From: Cymodocea nodosa
Lineage: Eukaryota > Streptophyta > Magnoliopsida > Alismatales > Cymodoceaceae
Direction of reading: 5' to 3'
DNA: 64,000 bases
NCBI GenBank assembly: GCA_036874045.1
Contig: CM072335.1
Span: forward strand, 1,446,001-1,510,000
The position numbers and the translations under genes were made by a program. Below, piece after piece: positions 23,625 through 35,630 of this stretch. Positions within the stretch are counted from its first letter, which is position 1. Every line of letters begins with the position of its first letter. Under the pieces are notes generated by a model. That model was given only the letters and a program-made list of their open reading frames with translations, made no database searches and was not told where the DNA came from.

Positions 23625-26595
23625 AAGAGACATCTGATTCTAGAAAACAACTTTTGTATCTAGATCTACCAGCATCTTTGTGACCGAAGACTCAAGTTTT
23701 CCATGCCAACATAAACAACAGCGAGAATATATACGGAGAGAACATTTGTTCAGAAGAAGGTTTTGGTGCTTCATGAAGGATAAAACTACTACCATGGCAA
23801 GCCAGATGTTTTAAAAGTAACCGCAAATGCAATTCAAGGAGGATTGGGCACAATTATCGAGTCAGAGATGTTAAACTTTCTTTGGGAGATAAACACAAAC
23901 AATTCAAGGGCATCTCAGGAGTAGCTCAAAACTTGTAATAGCAATAGCGGACGCTGCCATGGATGACAAAACAAGGATTAGGGAGAGCCATGCATGGAAA
24001 TGGAAGTTAAGTGTACCAAGCTACTGAAATAAAGTTTTACTGCAAATGTAAAACAAAAAATCGAAAGGTCTGTATAGTGATTATTTGAATAACTTCTAAA
24101 TAAATCATCCACTTTCTAAAAAGCCCATTGAATGAAAGACAAAAAATTCATGCGTCAGGGACTTACCAAGAACTCAAACGTTGAAACAGGAAACCCCATC
24201 TGTGGGAAATTGAAGTATGCATGTATAAATTACCCAATATGTCAAAATGCAGAGAAAGTAGCTAGAGCAAGGGGGCTTCTGGAATTCTCATCTCCAAGCA
24301 CAAATCCATGACAACATACAACAAACAGGGAGAAAAGAGAAGGAGAAGAGAACAAGATACGATATGGTGGATAAAGCTTGGAGTGGTGGTAAAGTTGTCA
24401 CCAGACGTGTGGCCTCATCACCGGGCCCAGCACCAGACAAGGATGAGAGTTCAATAACTCAACCACGAAAACAATGTTTCAGCTTTAAATGGCTGTCATT
24501 CTGAAAAAGCAGGGCTGAGACTCGTACGCACACTCATCCCTATACAATAAATCTTCCTCATACTTTCTCTCAGTTCTCTCTCTCTCTACACATGTCGGTT
24601 GGTTGTTAGTGTCCATAAAAAGGGGTGCATCATTCCCCATCCTTTCTTTCTCCCCACAGTTTTGTTGCAGTCAAGATTGTACCTCTCTCTCTCTCTCTCT
24701 CTCTCTCATCCCAGTTTGGTGGTCTGATGACAGGGGGGCAGCTAAAAGAAGTCACGTCCCCAAAGTCCAAACATGAAAATGGATGTTTGAACATTCCCCC
24801 GTTCACATCATCTCATGGAAGGATGAGGAGCACTCTCTTCTATCACTGTCTTGTGGATTTGGGCTTGGTGATCCTCCTTTTTCTCTAGCAATGATTGTTG
24901 TTCTTCTTTGTCTGGTTTTGGCATGGGATTCCCCACTGTTGTGTTCTTCACTGCATTCTATGCAATACTCACATGCCATCTGGTCCTTGCAAATAAATCT
25001 CCCCCTGACATTTGAACGTTTCCCTTGTGGCATAGCTTTTGGATATCTCCAAATGATCAAAACCTCATTCTTCCTTCCGATCAATGTAGGACCACTGGGA
25101 ATTCAAATACAGACAAGTATGTGGCACCATGATCTTTCTTCTGTCCTGGCACAAATCCATCCACCACCACATGCATCGATCTTGGGGAGAAACGGCTTTG
25201 ATGCAGAGAAATGGACCCGAATGCAAGATACAGTAGATTGGTGGACATAAGGCTAAGGGGGTGCGTACTGGTAACTTATTGGTGAGTACACTAGTTAGTA
25301 GCAGTGACAGTGCATACTGCGACGCCATATTATTTCCAGTGACACCTAACAAATTAATTGAATGGTATGTGTTACCTTTTCGTTAGGAATTGAAACTTGA
25401 TAGGGTAATTAAACTCGATCAAAATTTGGCAACTTCCAATTAGTTTCTCGCTTTCAATGTGACTGGTGTTTTGATGCTTCGATATATTTTAGATGGGAAG
25501 TTGTTGACTTATGAACAAACAGGGAAATAATAATATTGTGGTGACCGTAATCTCTGCCAGATTAATGTGGTTGTCATCAGTTGCATTGAGCATGTCCCGT
25601 ACTCTCATAGGAATAAAATCGTTCTGATCATTTGAGATTGGGATGCTGCCCTTGCTTCCATGAGTGAAACACTGGTGCTACCGTACTTACTCCATGCAAC
25701 AGCCCCTTGCGCCAATGGTTTTGCAGCAAATTAAACATGTATAATGATCCCAAGGATTCAAAGGGCAACCCTTGTCATGGGATTACATAATAATAAACAA
25801 ACAGAGCAGCAGCAGCGGGGGCGGTGGCAGTGGAAGAAGAAGAAGAAGAAGAAGAAGAAGAAGAAGAAGAAGAAGAAGAAGAATTACTTTTCGTTGGAAA
25901 AGTACCAACCATGGGAACCAGTGCTTTCTTTTGATTTTAATTCAGGTGCGTTCATAAGAATGTTGACATATCTAACTATTATAATTAAGTTAACATCAAG
26001 TTATAAAGGTTGACTGATTAATTAAGAGAAAAAAAGTTATATGAATAATTTCAGCTAATGGTCTTTGCATCCGCTTAGAATTTTTGCAGCGAAACAAACA
26101 AATGCGACTTGAAGGTTCCATTTTTTTTCTTTCCTCACCATGTGCTAGCCAGCTATGTACCTTTTCAAAGAAGACAAATACACAACATTAATGGAAAATT
26201 GTTACTAAACAATGCCAACAACCCTCATTATTGTTCAATCAGACTCCCATAGTTTACATATATGATAGATTATCACAGTACAATGACAAAATAATAGATT
26301 TCTTTTGAAGATAAACAACAAACACACACAAGTCGTCCAAAGAAGAAGAACATATATATATATATGTTGAGTGTGATGGATTAAAAAAAGATCAATAAAA
26401 ATAACTACCCATAGATAACAAAATGGTGCTTAATTTATTTTGTGCATTACTATGTACTTTGGTATATTTTTGAGGAAATACCAAACAACGCAACAAATGT
26501 ACGTCTTGACATGAGATCAATGGGAAAAGCCGAAGGGTGCAAAATGACAAGCATATTAGTTGAGATGAGCAACGTTGGAGGTTGTCTTGCTAATA
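23625..26595. repeat. RLP 3' cassette D, copy 2
   Basis: Similar to 15062-17553 up to about 25300, then to the 3' flanks of the other RLPs. It differs by a (GAA)n expansion at 25832-25882 and by an extra stretch at 25900-26100 also seen at 37800-37990. It ends at the degenerate stop of RLP4. Poly-Lys and poly-Arg open frames across the GAA run are not genes. Confidence 0.65.
25832..25882. repeat. (GAA)n microsatellite
   Basis: About 16 units of AAG/GAA, uninterrupted, immediately after a GC-rich stretch with CAG and GGC triplets. It is absent from the sister cassettes. Confidence 0.95.
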
Positions 26596-29525
26596 TCACT
26601 TTACCATCCGCTTGATTGGTTGAATAATCTTCATGTATAACACCTCGCTGGTATCATTCGGAAATTGGAGATAACGATACTTCCATGTCTTCTTAAAGAA
26701 AAGGATACCATAGAATGTCCAAAATCCAATGATAAAACCAATAATTGCAATCATTTAAAGCCATAACTTCTCTTTGTCATCATCATCTTCATTCTTATCA
26801 CTCTTTGATTTTGGGATTTGCTCTTCTTCACAACTCTTAGATAATAGAGGCCCACATAGATTGGGGTTGTCTTTGTAGGACTCATTAGTAAATGTTGAGA
26901 ACTGCTTGCTTGTAGGAATACGACTTGAGAGGTTGTTAACTGAAAGGTTCAATGAAGATAAAAATGTCATCTTCGTCATCTCTTGAGGAATTTGCTCAGA
27001 GAGTTCATTTCTTGATAGATCTAGTGTTTCCAACCTTAGCAATCTAGTAAGTGTCTTTGGGATGGTACTTGTCAACTTATTTCTCGATAAATTTAGATTG
27101 AACAAGCCATGCAAATTTCCAAATTCATGAGGAATAACTCCAGACAAGTTATTATTGGAGAGGTCAATGGTTGCCACTAGTGAAAGCATCTTATCAACAT
27201 AACCGTAGGCTCCTCCTTTCATTCTTATTAACACAGATTCTTTGTAGTAAAGTGTCGGAGACGATTGATTCTTTTGACTTGTTTACAATCATTGTTGCCT
27301 TGAAATCCCCCATAGTCTTTAGTATGGATCTTCATAAATGATTATTTCCAAGATCCAATACTTGAAGTGATTCTAGTCTTGACAATGATTGTGGAATATT
27401 CCCATAAATTCTATTTGACCTCAAGTGTAGAATCTTTAGAGACTACATGTTTTCCATTGTCCAAGACGGTATTGATCCAGTAAACTTGTTTTCACCCAAG
27501 TCAAGGACAACCAATCTCCACACTTATCCAAGAATGTTGGTAGATTTCCATGAAGTTTTTATTCTCCAAATGCAATGATTCCAATGTACAATTCTGATGT
27601 TCCAGTATCGTAGGAAATGTACCGTTGAATCTGTTGCTTCCTAAGTGGAGAACGTCTTTCACTTTCATCATGCAATCGGGAATCTCTCCAAAGAAATTAT
27701 TTTTAGACAAGTCTAATATAGTCAAATCTTGCACTTCACACAACGACGATGGGATGCTACCAAATAGATTTGTGTTGTTGGAAAGAAACAAGTACCTCAA
27801 TGTAGATGTCATGTTTGAGATAGAAGATAGCCACTTAGATCCTAGAAATACCAAACCATAAAGAGATTGAATTAGGCAAAGTAAACAAAAAGTGTGTCTA
27901 TCCACTACTTTCAAAATGAAAACAAGGGTGATCAGATATATATGTTACCTTCAAATTTGTTGGAACGCAAATCAACCATTCCTAATATATTGTTGGAGTT
28001 TGTGGCATCTGGTATTTCCCCATCCATGTCATTGGAAGACACGTCTAACTCAGAAAGAGAGGAAGAGAAGTTCCAAATCCATGCTGGAAGGCTTCCAGTG
28101 ATGCCAACATTACGTAGGTAAAGAGTACCAAGTTCTTTTTGTGAACGGATCCAAGTAGGGAATTCATTAGGTTCCACCCTCCACGATTTAATATAGAAAA
28201 AAGTTAGACTAAATGGTGCGACCCAATTGGAAGAGGACACGTGGAACGTCGATGATGAGTTTGATATCAAGTAAAGAGTATTCAATTGACTCATTTTTAC
28301 GAAATGAGATTCCAATAAATTGAAATCATACCCCACAAGGGCCAACTCCGATAGCTTTGGCAATTCCCATAGACAATTTGGGTAATCTGCTCCATTGATG
28401 TTATCATTCTCAAGTAAGTGTAAACTTTCGAGAAAAGATAGGTTACATAGTGATTTTGGAATGGATCCATTGAGTTTGTTATAAGAAAGATCTAAATGTT
28501 GCAATGATGTTAAATTTCCAAGAAAGGTGGGAATTAATCCATTGAGTTTGTTATAAGAAAGATCTCAAGATTGCAATGATGATAAATTTCCAATAGAAGT
28601 AGGAATTGATCCAATAAAGTTGTTCCAAGAAAGAACCAAGTTTTGCAATGAAACTAAATTTTCAAAAAATGTGGGAATGGATCCAATGAAGTTATTGGTA
28701 GAAAGATCTAAATATTGTAGTGAATGCATTGATTCAATGAATGCTAGATCACGACCCTCCAACGCACAATTAGATAAATGCAAAGTTTGTAATGATGTGA
28801 ACCGATACATAAGCTGTGACTTGGGAAATGCTATGATATCACAACTGGACACATATTAAGGTAGATAGAGAAGGCAATTCACTAAGTGATTGAATCCAAT
28901 GAGATGATGAATGTCCAAGTTGGGAGTAGCTCATATCGATGTATTCCAAAGAGAAGAGTTGTCGAAACCACCTCACATTAGAAAAATAGAATCCTAATGT
29001 ATTGCTAGAAAGATCAAGTTGGACTAACTTGGAGAGATTTCCAAGCGATGAAGGTACAATTCCTTGAAAATATGAATTAGAAAGGTTTAGAAACTCCGTA
29101 AAGCAACCCAAGAAGGATGGAATAATGCAGTTGTTGAAATTGTTGGAGTTGAAGTCTAGATGTTTTATACGTGTCAAGTGACACAAGGTATGTTGATGGA
29201 GGTTCTCGCAACCTCTCACCCTCAAATTCATCCCACGAAGATTAAGCTTGACAACGTGACCAGTTCGGTCGCCACACCCAACTCCACTCCAACCCCTGCA
29301 GCAATCATCTTCCTCATCATTAGTAGTACTTGTCCAGGTGCGAAGGTTATCTTGCGGATCGTCGAGTCCAAGCTTGAACTGCAAAAGAGCTTCTCTCTCT
29401 ACTTCGATGCAACCACCACTGATGCCACAAAACACTCCTAAGAGCAAGATCTGCAACCACCACAACAACAACGCTACCATCGGAAAATAGTGCGGGGAAG
29501 CAGCCATTATTCCCTCCACGAACAA
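26596..29525 (-). pseudogene. RLP4: recently broken LRR receptor-like protein
   Basis: The exon equivalents are 29525-27949 and 27841-26596, with the usual intron (GTAACA donor, TTTCTAG acceptor). Signal peptide, LRRNT (CCRGWSGVGC), LRRs, island, acidic segment, TM and tail are all recognisable. Lesions compared with RLP3 and RLP5 are an extra G near 28846 after STLIC, a TTA to TGA nonsense at about 28565, a 1-bp deletion near 27558 (AGTTTTTATT for AGTTGATTATT), a second 1-bp deletion near 27513, a frame disruption near 27250, and a TAT to TAA nonsense at 26755 at the start of the TM. The few lesions and intact splice sites suggest recent loss. The start could be the upstream ATG used here or the ATGGCTGCT 18 bp downstream that is shared with RLP2 and RLP3. 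Confidence 0.9.
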
Positions 29526-29898
29526 GTTAATGTGACTTGGGAGATTCTAATGTACCGGAAGGAACATGTCCCTTTGGGTTACGTACACCGTTATCTTTCA
29601 TACTTGGAGAAAGACAATTTATTAACTAAGACGATTCCTTTATCAACGACAAAAGGAAATTAAACAATATTAAATTATGAACTTTCAAATTAAAAATGTG
29701 CAATTAAGATGATTTATTCGGTAGGTGATGATGTCATGATGATATATTATCAAGTATTTAACCACTTTATTCCAAATACAACGAACTTTAGATTATCTTT
29801 CCTAATGGGACCATGTCTTTTGTTAAGAGCCATTCGTTGTGGAGTTTGGCATCGATCGTCGATGGTCTCCTGTTCATATTGGGATTGGAGTAAAGCAG

Positions 29899-29935
<37 letters not shown>

Positions 29936-30351
29936 TGTCCTTTTGTGCATTTTTTCCAAGTCAAGTCAACGTTAAGATCATTTTCTACGTATTATTGCAA
30001 CATGCTTGACTATCTACAAATAAATACAAACCAAAGTTTCTTCTTTCTCGTGACTTGAGCATGTGGTTAAATCAATATTAATTTATGAACTTTCAAATTA
30101 AAAGATGTGCAAGATGATTTATTCGGCAAATGATGGTGTCATGATTATATATACATATATGATCATGTCGTTTTGTGCAGGATTGAAAACACGTACGGTT
30201 GTTGATCTTGTGCATTTTTTCCAAGTCAAGTCATGTCAGTCTTTATTTACATGAAGATCATCTTCCACATATTACTTTCAACATGTTTGACTACCTCAAA
30301 TAAACACAAACGTAACTTATGCAAATGTGTATCATCATTGCCTGCACTGTA
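29526..30351. promoter_or_regulatory. RLP4 upstream region with two 5' modules
   Basis: It holds modules at about 29935-30045 and 30205-30320, each with the TTTTGTGCATTTTTTCCAAG start and CAAGTCAAGTC or CAAGTCATGTC motifs. An (AT)n run at 29900-29932 precedes the first. Between them the GATTTATTCGGCAAATGATG phrase, also present at 12150, 21500, 29710 and 42130, is repeated. No gene is present. Confidence 0.5.
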
Positions 30352-31627
30352 GCATATCATTGTTGATTGTCATATATTTACTATGATCATGACATGTATT
30401 GAAGTTTAAAATGTGGATTAATGTTTAATGAAGATAACGATGAAGTTCTTATGTTGATTATTGTAAATCATAGAAATTAGTAGTAATTATAGCTAAATTA
30501 GCCCATAATAAATAGTAAGTCTTGTAGTTGCAAAGTGCTTAAAAACTTTAATTCTTAGTTTTGGGCTGATGTGCATATTTATTAATATGCTTGATACTCC
30601 GTTGATGATTTACACCTAGTGATATGGTGTAATGTGATTTATCCTGCTTACGTGCAAATATAGATGATGATGCACATGGGAATGAACTCATGCATTTTAT
30701 GAGATGTGATTGTTGTGTAACATGTGAATCCTTAACGTCTTAAAACATTATGAAATGGTGGGACTTGTGCAATGGTTTTGATTAAAGGCGAACTTATTAT
30801 GAATGGTTAAATTATAAGTTGAACCAATTGGATTAGCTACAAAACCTGGCCCCAAGGGCATGACATTGTGGTATTATGTATATGATTGAGATAGGATATG
30901 CTCGACTCATTTTAGGGCAACTCAAGGTATCTGTAGTCCAATCACAGGACAGTATATGACTACTTCATCCTACTATAGGGGGAATATGCAATCATAGCTA
31001 ATCAAATCAAAGAGAAAATTTGAAAAATATGTTTGGTTGGTCTAGTCTCCTTAGTTTATTGTGTAAAACTGAAGGATTGTTAATTTTGTTAAACTGTATG
31101 CATTTTATGTTTATGAATTTTCTTATTGCAACATATTGTCATTTATTTAATTTAGCTGGCTAATTGATGGATTACTTACTAGGCGCTAGCTCACTCCTTC
31201 TGGATGTTTCTTTTAGGTTTTCCTGTAAAGTAGTAGGTGGGACGTGAATCAAAGAGGCCACGCTAAATTATACTTTGTAGATAGGGGGGGGCAGGATCTT
31301 TTCTTTTTAAAGGATCTATATTTTTTAACTATATGGTGATTGTGAATATTTGTATGCATGTGAAGCAGGATAATATTTTACAATATTACTAGCTAGTGTG
31401 AATTTTCGTTGGTCTGGTTTTTCTAGAAAATGGGTGGATTGTTGATTTTTCTACTAATAAGAATTTAAAATTGGCTTATTCCTTCTATATTGTCTGCTTT
31501 AAGTTTTATTTTAGTCTCTTGTTGTCAAATTCATCCTTTTAGCAGGTGTAGCCTTGTAAAATTAAAGGGGGGAGCTTTTCACTCTTTTAATTTTACAGCA
31601 TTTGTCGTGACCCCATTCAGGGGTGCT
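30352..31627. repeat. Direct repeat H, left copy (LTR-like)
   Basis: About 1.28 kb, closely similar to 31974-33208 in the same orientation. Shared landmarks are GTTGATTGTCATATATTTAC near the start, CCTACTATAGGGGG, TTACTAGGCGCTAGCTCACT, and an end with an AAAATTAAAGGGGGGAG...TTTTAATTTTACA stem then GACCCCATTCAGGGGTG. Size and pairing suggest decayed LTRs, possibly gypsy-type, but no TG...CA ends with a target duplication, primer site or protein were found. Confidence 0.6.
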
Positions 31628-31973
31628 TTGGGTTTGACGAGCTCGATGGCTTTCGGTCGTGCAAGAGTGTGGGACTTCGATGCTGCGAGCTTGCAGGTGA
31701 GTTGACCATCCTGTGTTTGCGTTAGCTACCATAGTGTCGTGTTGATGCCTCTTGTGTTGCAGTGGGGTGTTGATCTACTAGAGTCTCCTAGTTGCACGAA
31801 TTGTGGGCATGGTAGGTGTGAATCGTGTGGAGATCAAGAGGAAGCTAACTGAGCTCAATGGTTGGGGTCTTTTTGGTAGTCGATTGTGAGGAGGGGCATT
31901 TTAGGGATTTTCTCTCCAATTTAGGTAAGTAATCCTTCCTCCCCTTTAATTTTTTCATATGTGGTATTTTTGC
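31628..31973. other. Spacer between the direct repeats H
   Basis: 346 bp of higher GC content than its surroundings. No primer-binding site or coding frame was recognised. A short open frame (31490-31705) spans the left junction and is probably chance. Confidence 0.4.
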
Positions 31974-33208
31974 ATGCCATTGTTGATTGTCATATATTTA
32001 CTATGATTATGATGTGTAATGAAGTTTAAAATGTGGATTAATGTTTAATGAAGATAATGATGAAGTTATTATGCTGATTATTGTAAATCATGGAAATTAT
32101 TAGTAATGGTAGCTAAATTAGCCCATAAATAGTAAGTCTTGTAGCTGTAAAGTGCTTAAGAGCCTTAATTCTTAAATTTTGGCTAATGCGCATATTTATT
32201 AGTATGCTTGATATACCATTGATGATTAACACCTAGCAATATGGTGTAATGTGATTTATCTTGCTTATGTGCAAATATAGATGATGATGCACATGGGAAC
32301 ATTATGAAAAGGTGGAACTTGTGCAATGGTTTTGATTAAAGGCCAACTTGTTATGTATTGTTAAATTATAAGAGTAACCAATGGGATTAGCTACAAAACC
32401 TACCACAAAGGCATGGTATTATGGTATTATGTATATGATTGAGATAGGATACGCTTGGCCCATTCTAGGGCAACTTGAGGTATCCGCAATACGACCATAA
32501 GATAGTATGTGACTACTTGACCCTACTATAGGGGGAAATATGCAATTGTACCTAACCCTACTACAAGGGAAAATATGTAGTTGCACTTGACCCTACTATA
32601 GGGGGGAATATTTAGTCATAACTAATCAAATGAAAGAGAAAATTGGAAAAATGTGTTTGGTTGGCCTAGTCTCCTTGTTTTATTATGTAAAACTAAAGGA
32701 TTGTTGATTTTGTTAAACTGTATGCATTTTATGGTTATAAAGTTTCTTATTCTAGCATATTGTCATTTATTTAATTTAGTTGGCTAATGGATGGATTACT
32801 TACTAGGCGCTAGCTCACTCCTTTTAGATGTTTCTTTTAGGTTTTCTTGTAAAGTAGTAGGTGAGGTGTGAATCAAAGAGGTCACACTAAATTATACTTT
32901 GTAGATAAGGGGGCAATATCTTTTCTTGTTAGTGGATGTATATTTGTAAATTATATGGTGATTGTGAATATTTGTATGCATGTCTAGTAGGATAATATTT
33001 TGTGATATTGCTAGCTAGTGTGAATTTTTGTTGGTCCAGTTTTTCTAGAAAATGGGTGGATTGTCGATTTTTCTACTAATAAGATTTTAAAATTGGCTTG
33101 TTGTCAAATTCATCTTTTTAGTAGGTGTAGCCTTGTAAAATTAAAGGGGGGGAGCTTTTCACTCTTTTAATTTTACAACATTTGTAGTGACCCTATTTAG
33201 GGGTGTGA
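31974..33208. repeat. Direct repeat H, right copy (LTR-like)
   Basis: A copy of 30352-31627 with a deletion near 32300. It also has a local expansion at 32521-32625, where a 35-bp unit starting CCCTACTA is present three times while the left copy has one. It ends GACCCTATTTAGGGGTGTGACA, next to an RLP fragment. Confidence 0.65.
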
Positions 33209-33277
33209 CAATAATTCAGGTGGGTACGTAAGAAAGTCATATCCAATTATTATAACTTATCATCAATTACAATAAGG

Positions 33278-33463
33278 ATGAAAGGAAGATCCTATGCTTA
33301 TGTTGATAAGATGCTTTCACTAGTCACAAGCATCGACCTCTCCAATAAAAACTTGTCTAAAGTTATTCCTCACGAATTGGAAAATCTACGTAACTTCTTG
33401 AATTTGAATTTATCAAGAAATCATTTGACAAGTACCATCCTAGAGACACTTATTGGATTGTAG
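33278..33463 (+). pseudogene. RLP fragment (island to LRR), plus strand
   Basis: It reads MKGRSYAYVDKMLSLV, then SIDLSNKNLS and LNLSRNHLTST, the RLP island end and the first LRRs after it, then stops at TAG. It is the only RLP piece on the plus strand. It abuts minus-strand RLP sequence at 33464, so the junction is an inversion or a template switch. The Met is internal to the RLP frame and is not a true start. Confidence 0.85.
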
Positions 33464-34380
33464 AAGACACCTTCAACATTTGACAAGACAAGAGTATAAA
33501 GTTGTTTTTGTGTATAGATCCATGTAGGGAATAATTCATTAGGCTCCACTCTCCTTGATTCAATATATAATTCACTTAGATTAAATGGTGGCACCCAATT
33601 GGAAGAGGATATGTGGAATGTCAATGATGAGTTTGATTTCAAGTAAAGAATCTTTAATTGACTCATGCTTACGAAATGAGATTTTGATATATTAAAATCT
33701 TACCCCACAAGGGACAACTCCTCTAACTTTGACAATCTCTTGAAACATTTTGGAAAATCTGCTCCATTAATGTTATCATTCCCTTGCAAGTATAGACATT
33801 GAACTAAACATAGGTTGCATAGTGATTTTGGAATGGATCCATTAAACTTGTTAAAAGAAGATCTAAAGATTGCAATGATGTTAAATTGTTAGGAGAGGTA
33901 CAAATGTATCCATTGAGCTTATTATGAGAAAGATCTAAAGATTGTAGTGATGTTAATTTTTCAATAAAGATGAGAGTGAATCCATTAAGTGAGATATTAG
34001 AAAGATATAATTCTTGCAATGATAAATTTTCAACAAAAGAGGCAATGGATCCATTAAAGTTGTTATAAGAAAGATCTAATTTTTGCAATGATGATAGCTT
34101 TGTAAGGAAGGGAGGAATGGATCCATTAAGTTTGTTATAAAAAAGATCTAAATCTTGCAATTATGATAAATTTCCAATAAAATTAGGAATTAATACATTA
34201 AAGTTGTTTGAAGAAAGACCTAATACTTGCAATAATGGTAAATTTCCAAAAAATGTGGGAATTAATTCATTGAGTTTGTTACAGTAAGAAGAGGAATTAA
34301 TCCACTGAAGTTGTTTGAAGAAAGATTTAATTTTTACAATGATGTTGGGACCATTTTTAAAGTTACCCATAGAAAGAAAA
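33464..34380 (-). pseudogene. RLP6 remnant (exon 1 LRRs)
   Basis: Minus-strand LRR sequence in several broken pieces: 33666-33464, with the SSNWVPPFNLSELYI region and a deletion near 33480, and 34160-33804 and 34370-34161 with 24-residue LRRs. It has no signal peptide, LRRNT, island or membrane segment. The part from 34115 is also the start of duplicated block B. Confidence 0.85.
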
Positions 34381-35630
34381 GGTAAAAGCCCTCACTATTC
34401 TCGTGGAGACCATGATAAATATATATATATAAAAAGATATATAAAAAATAAATATAAATATAAAATAAAAAAAGGCATAATGCCATATGAAAATTTTTGT
34501 TTAACCGAAATTTTATTCGGTTAAACCGATTGAACGGAATGAAATCTTAAAAATAAAAAATATATTATAATCTGTTTCAACCGAGTTTTTAAAAAAAATA
34601 ATAAAAATTTAAAAAAAATACAATATATATCGGTTTAACCGAATGCTCTCTTGGTTTCATAAAAACATATAATATATTTATAAGTGATTGAACGGAAAGA
34701 CCATCGGTTCGACCGACCTTTTTAAAAATAAAAAATAAGAAATGGTTACACCGATTGCAAAGAAAAGTTTTATAAAGATACCGGTCGAACCGAATTATTT
34801 TCGGTTATCCTGATTCAAAAAAAAACTACAAAATTCTCGGTTAAACCGATTGTTATATTAAAAAAAAACCTTTTTCGGCTCAACCGAAATGCTTTCGGTT
34901 TGGCCTATTCAAAACTAAAATAAAATAATAATACCAATATGGTGCATCTTGGTAAAACCGAGAGATATCTCGATTAATTAGGTAATTAGCACTAAAATAA
35001 TAAAATAAAATTCATAATAAAAACAAACTAATAAAATAATGATAATAATAAATGAATAAATAAAAATATAATATTAATAACATATAAAAATAACAATAAT
35101 AATATATATAATAAAATAATAACAAAAAATAAATTAAAATATTTTATAGTTTGGTGGTATCTATTCTACGAAATCACTTGACTTGGTTTTGAGCCACTAA
35201 AGGTGTAGTGGCCTAGTTCCACACAAGTAGAAAGAAAATATAATAATTAGATTTGTAGTATTCTTTAGCACTTGTTTATTTAGTTAGTTCATTTAAATTT
35301 GTTTAGAAATTTTTGCCTACTGTGGTTGTGCACGGATATTATTTTTCTTTGCCCAATACATAATTATTTGATTTACTTACAATTATGTTAGCTTGTGCAT
35401 AATTGGAGAACCTTAGAGATAACCACACTTGATCTTCTCTAGGTCTCATCTGCGATTATTTCTCTAAGTCTTCGATTAAGGGAAGTAAGGAAAATCCAAT
35501 CACCGAAAAAGAAAAAACGAGAGAAATGGAGCAATGTTCACTCAAGAGGGTTGTCCAAAGAAAAAAGAGAGAGTGAGAATAAGCTTTTGTATTTTGGACT
35601 TGGTTGCTCGAGCAATAAAAGAGATTTTTT
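34115..35630. repeat. Duplicated block B, copy 2
   Basis: Homologous to 5195-6655. It contains palindromes of the same type, for example TCGGTTTAACCGA at about 34629 and TTCGGTTCGACCGA-like at about 34705. At the left edge 34500-34525 is a 10-bp inverted repeat, TTTAACCGAA with TTCGGTTAAA. The site equivalent to 5887-5901 has lost perfect symmetry here (CGGCTCAACCG). Where copy 1 ends in a T run, this copy ends in a shorter T run and an A/G-rich stretch. Confidence 0.8.

Noticed and set aside
25744-26013. Poly-Lys and poly-Arg open frames
   Set aside because: Produced by the (GAA)n microsatellite; no support outside the repeat.
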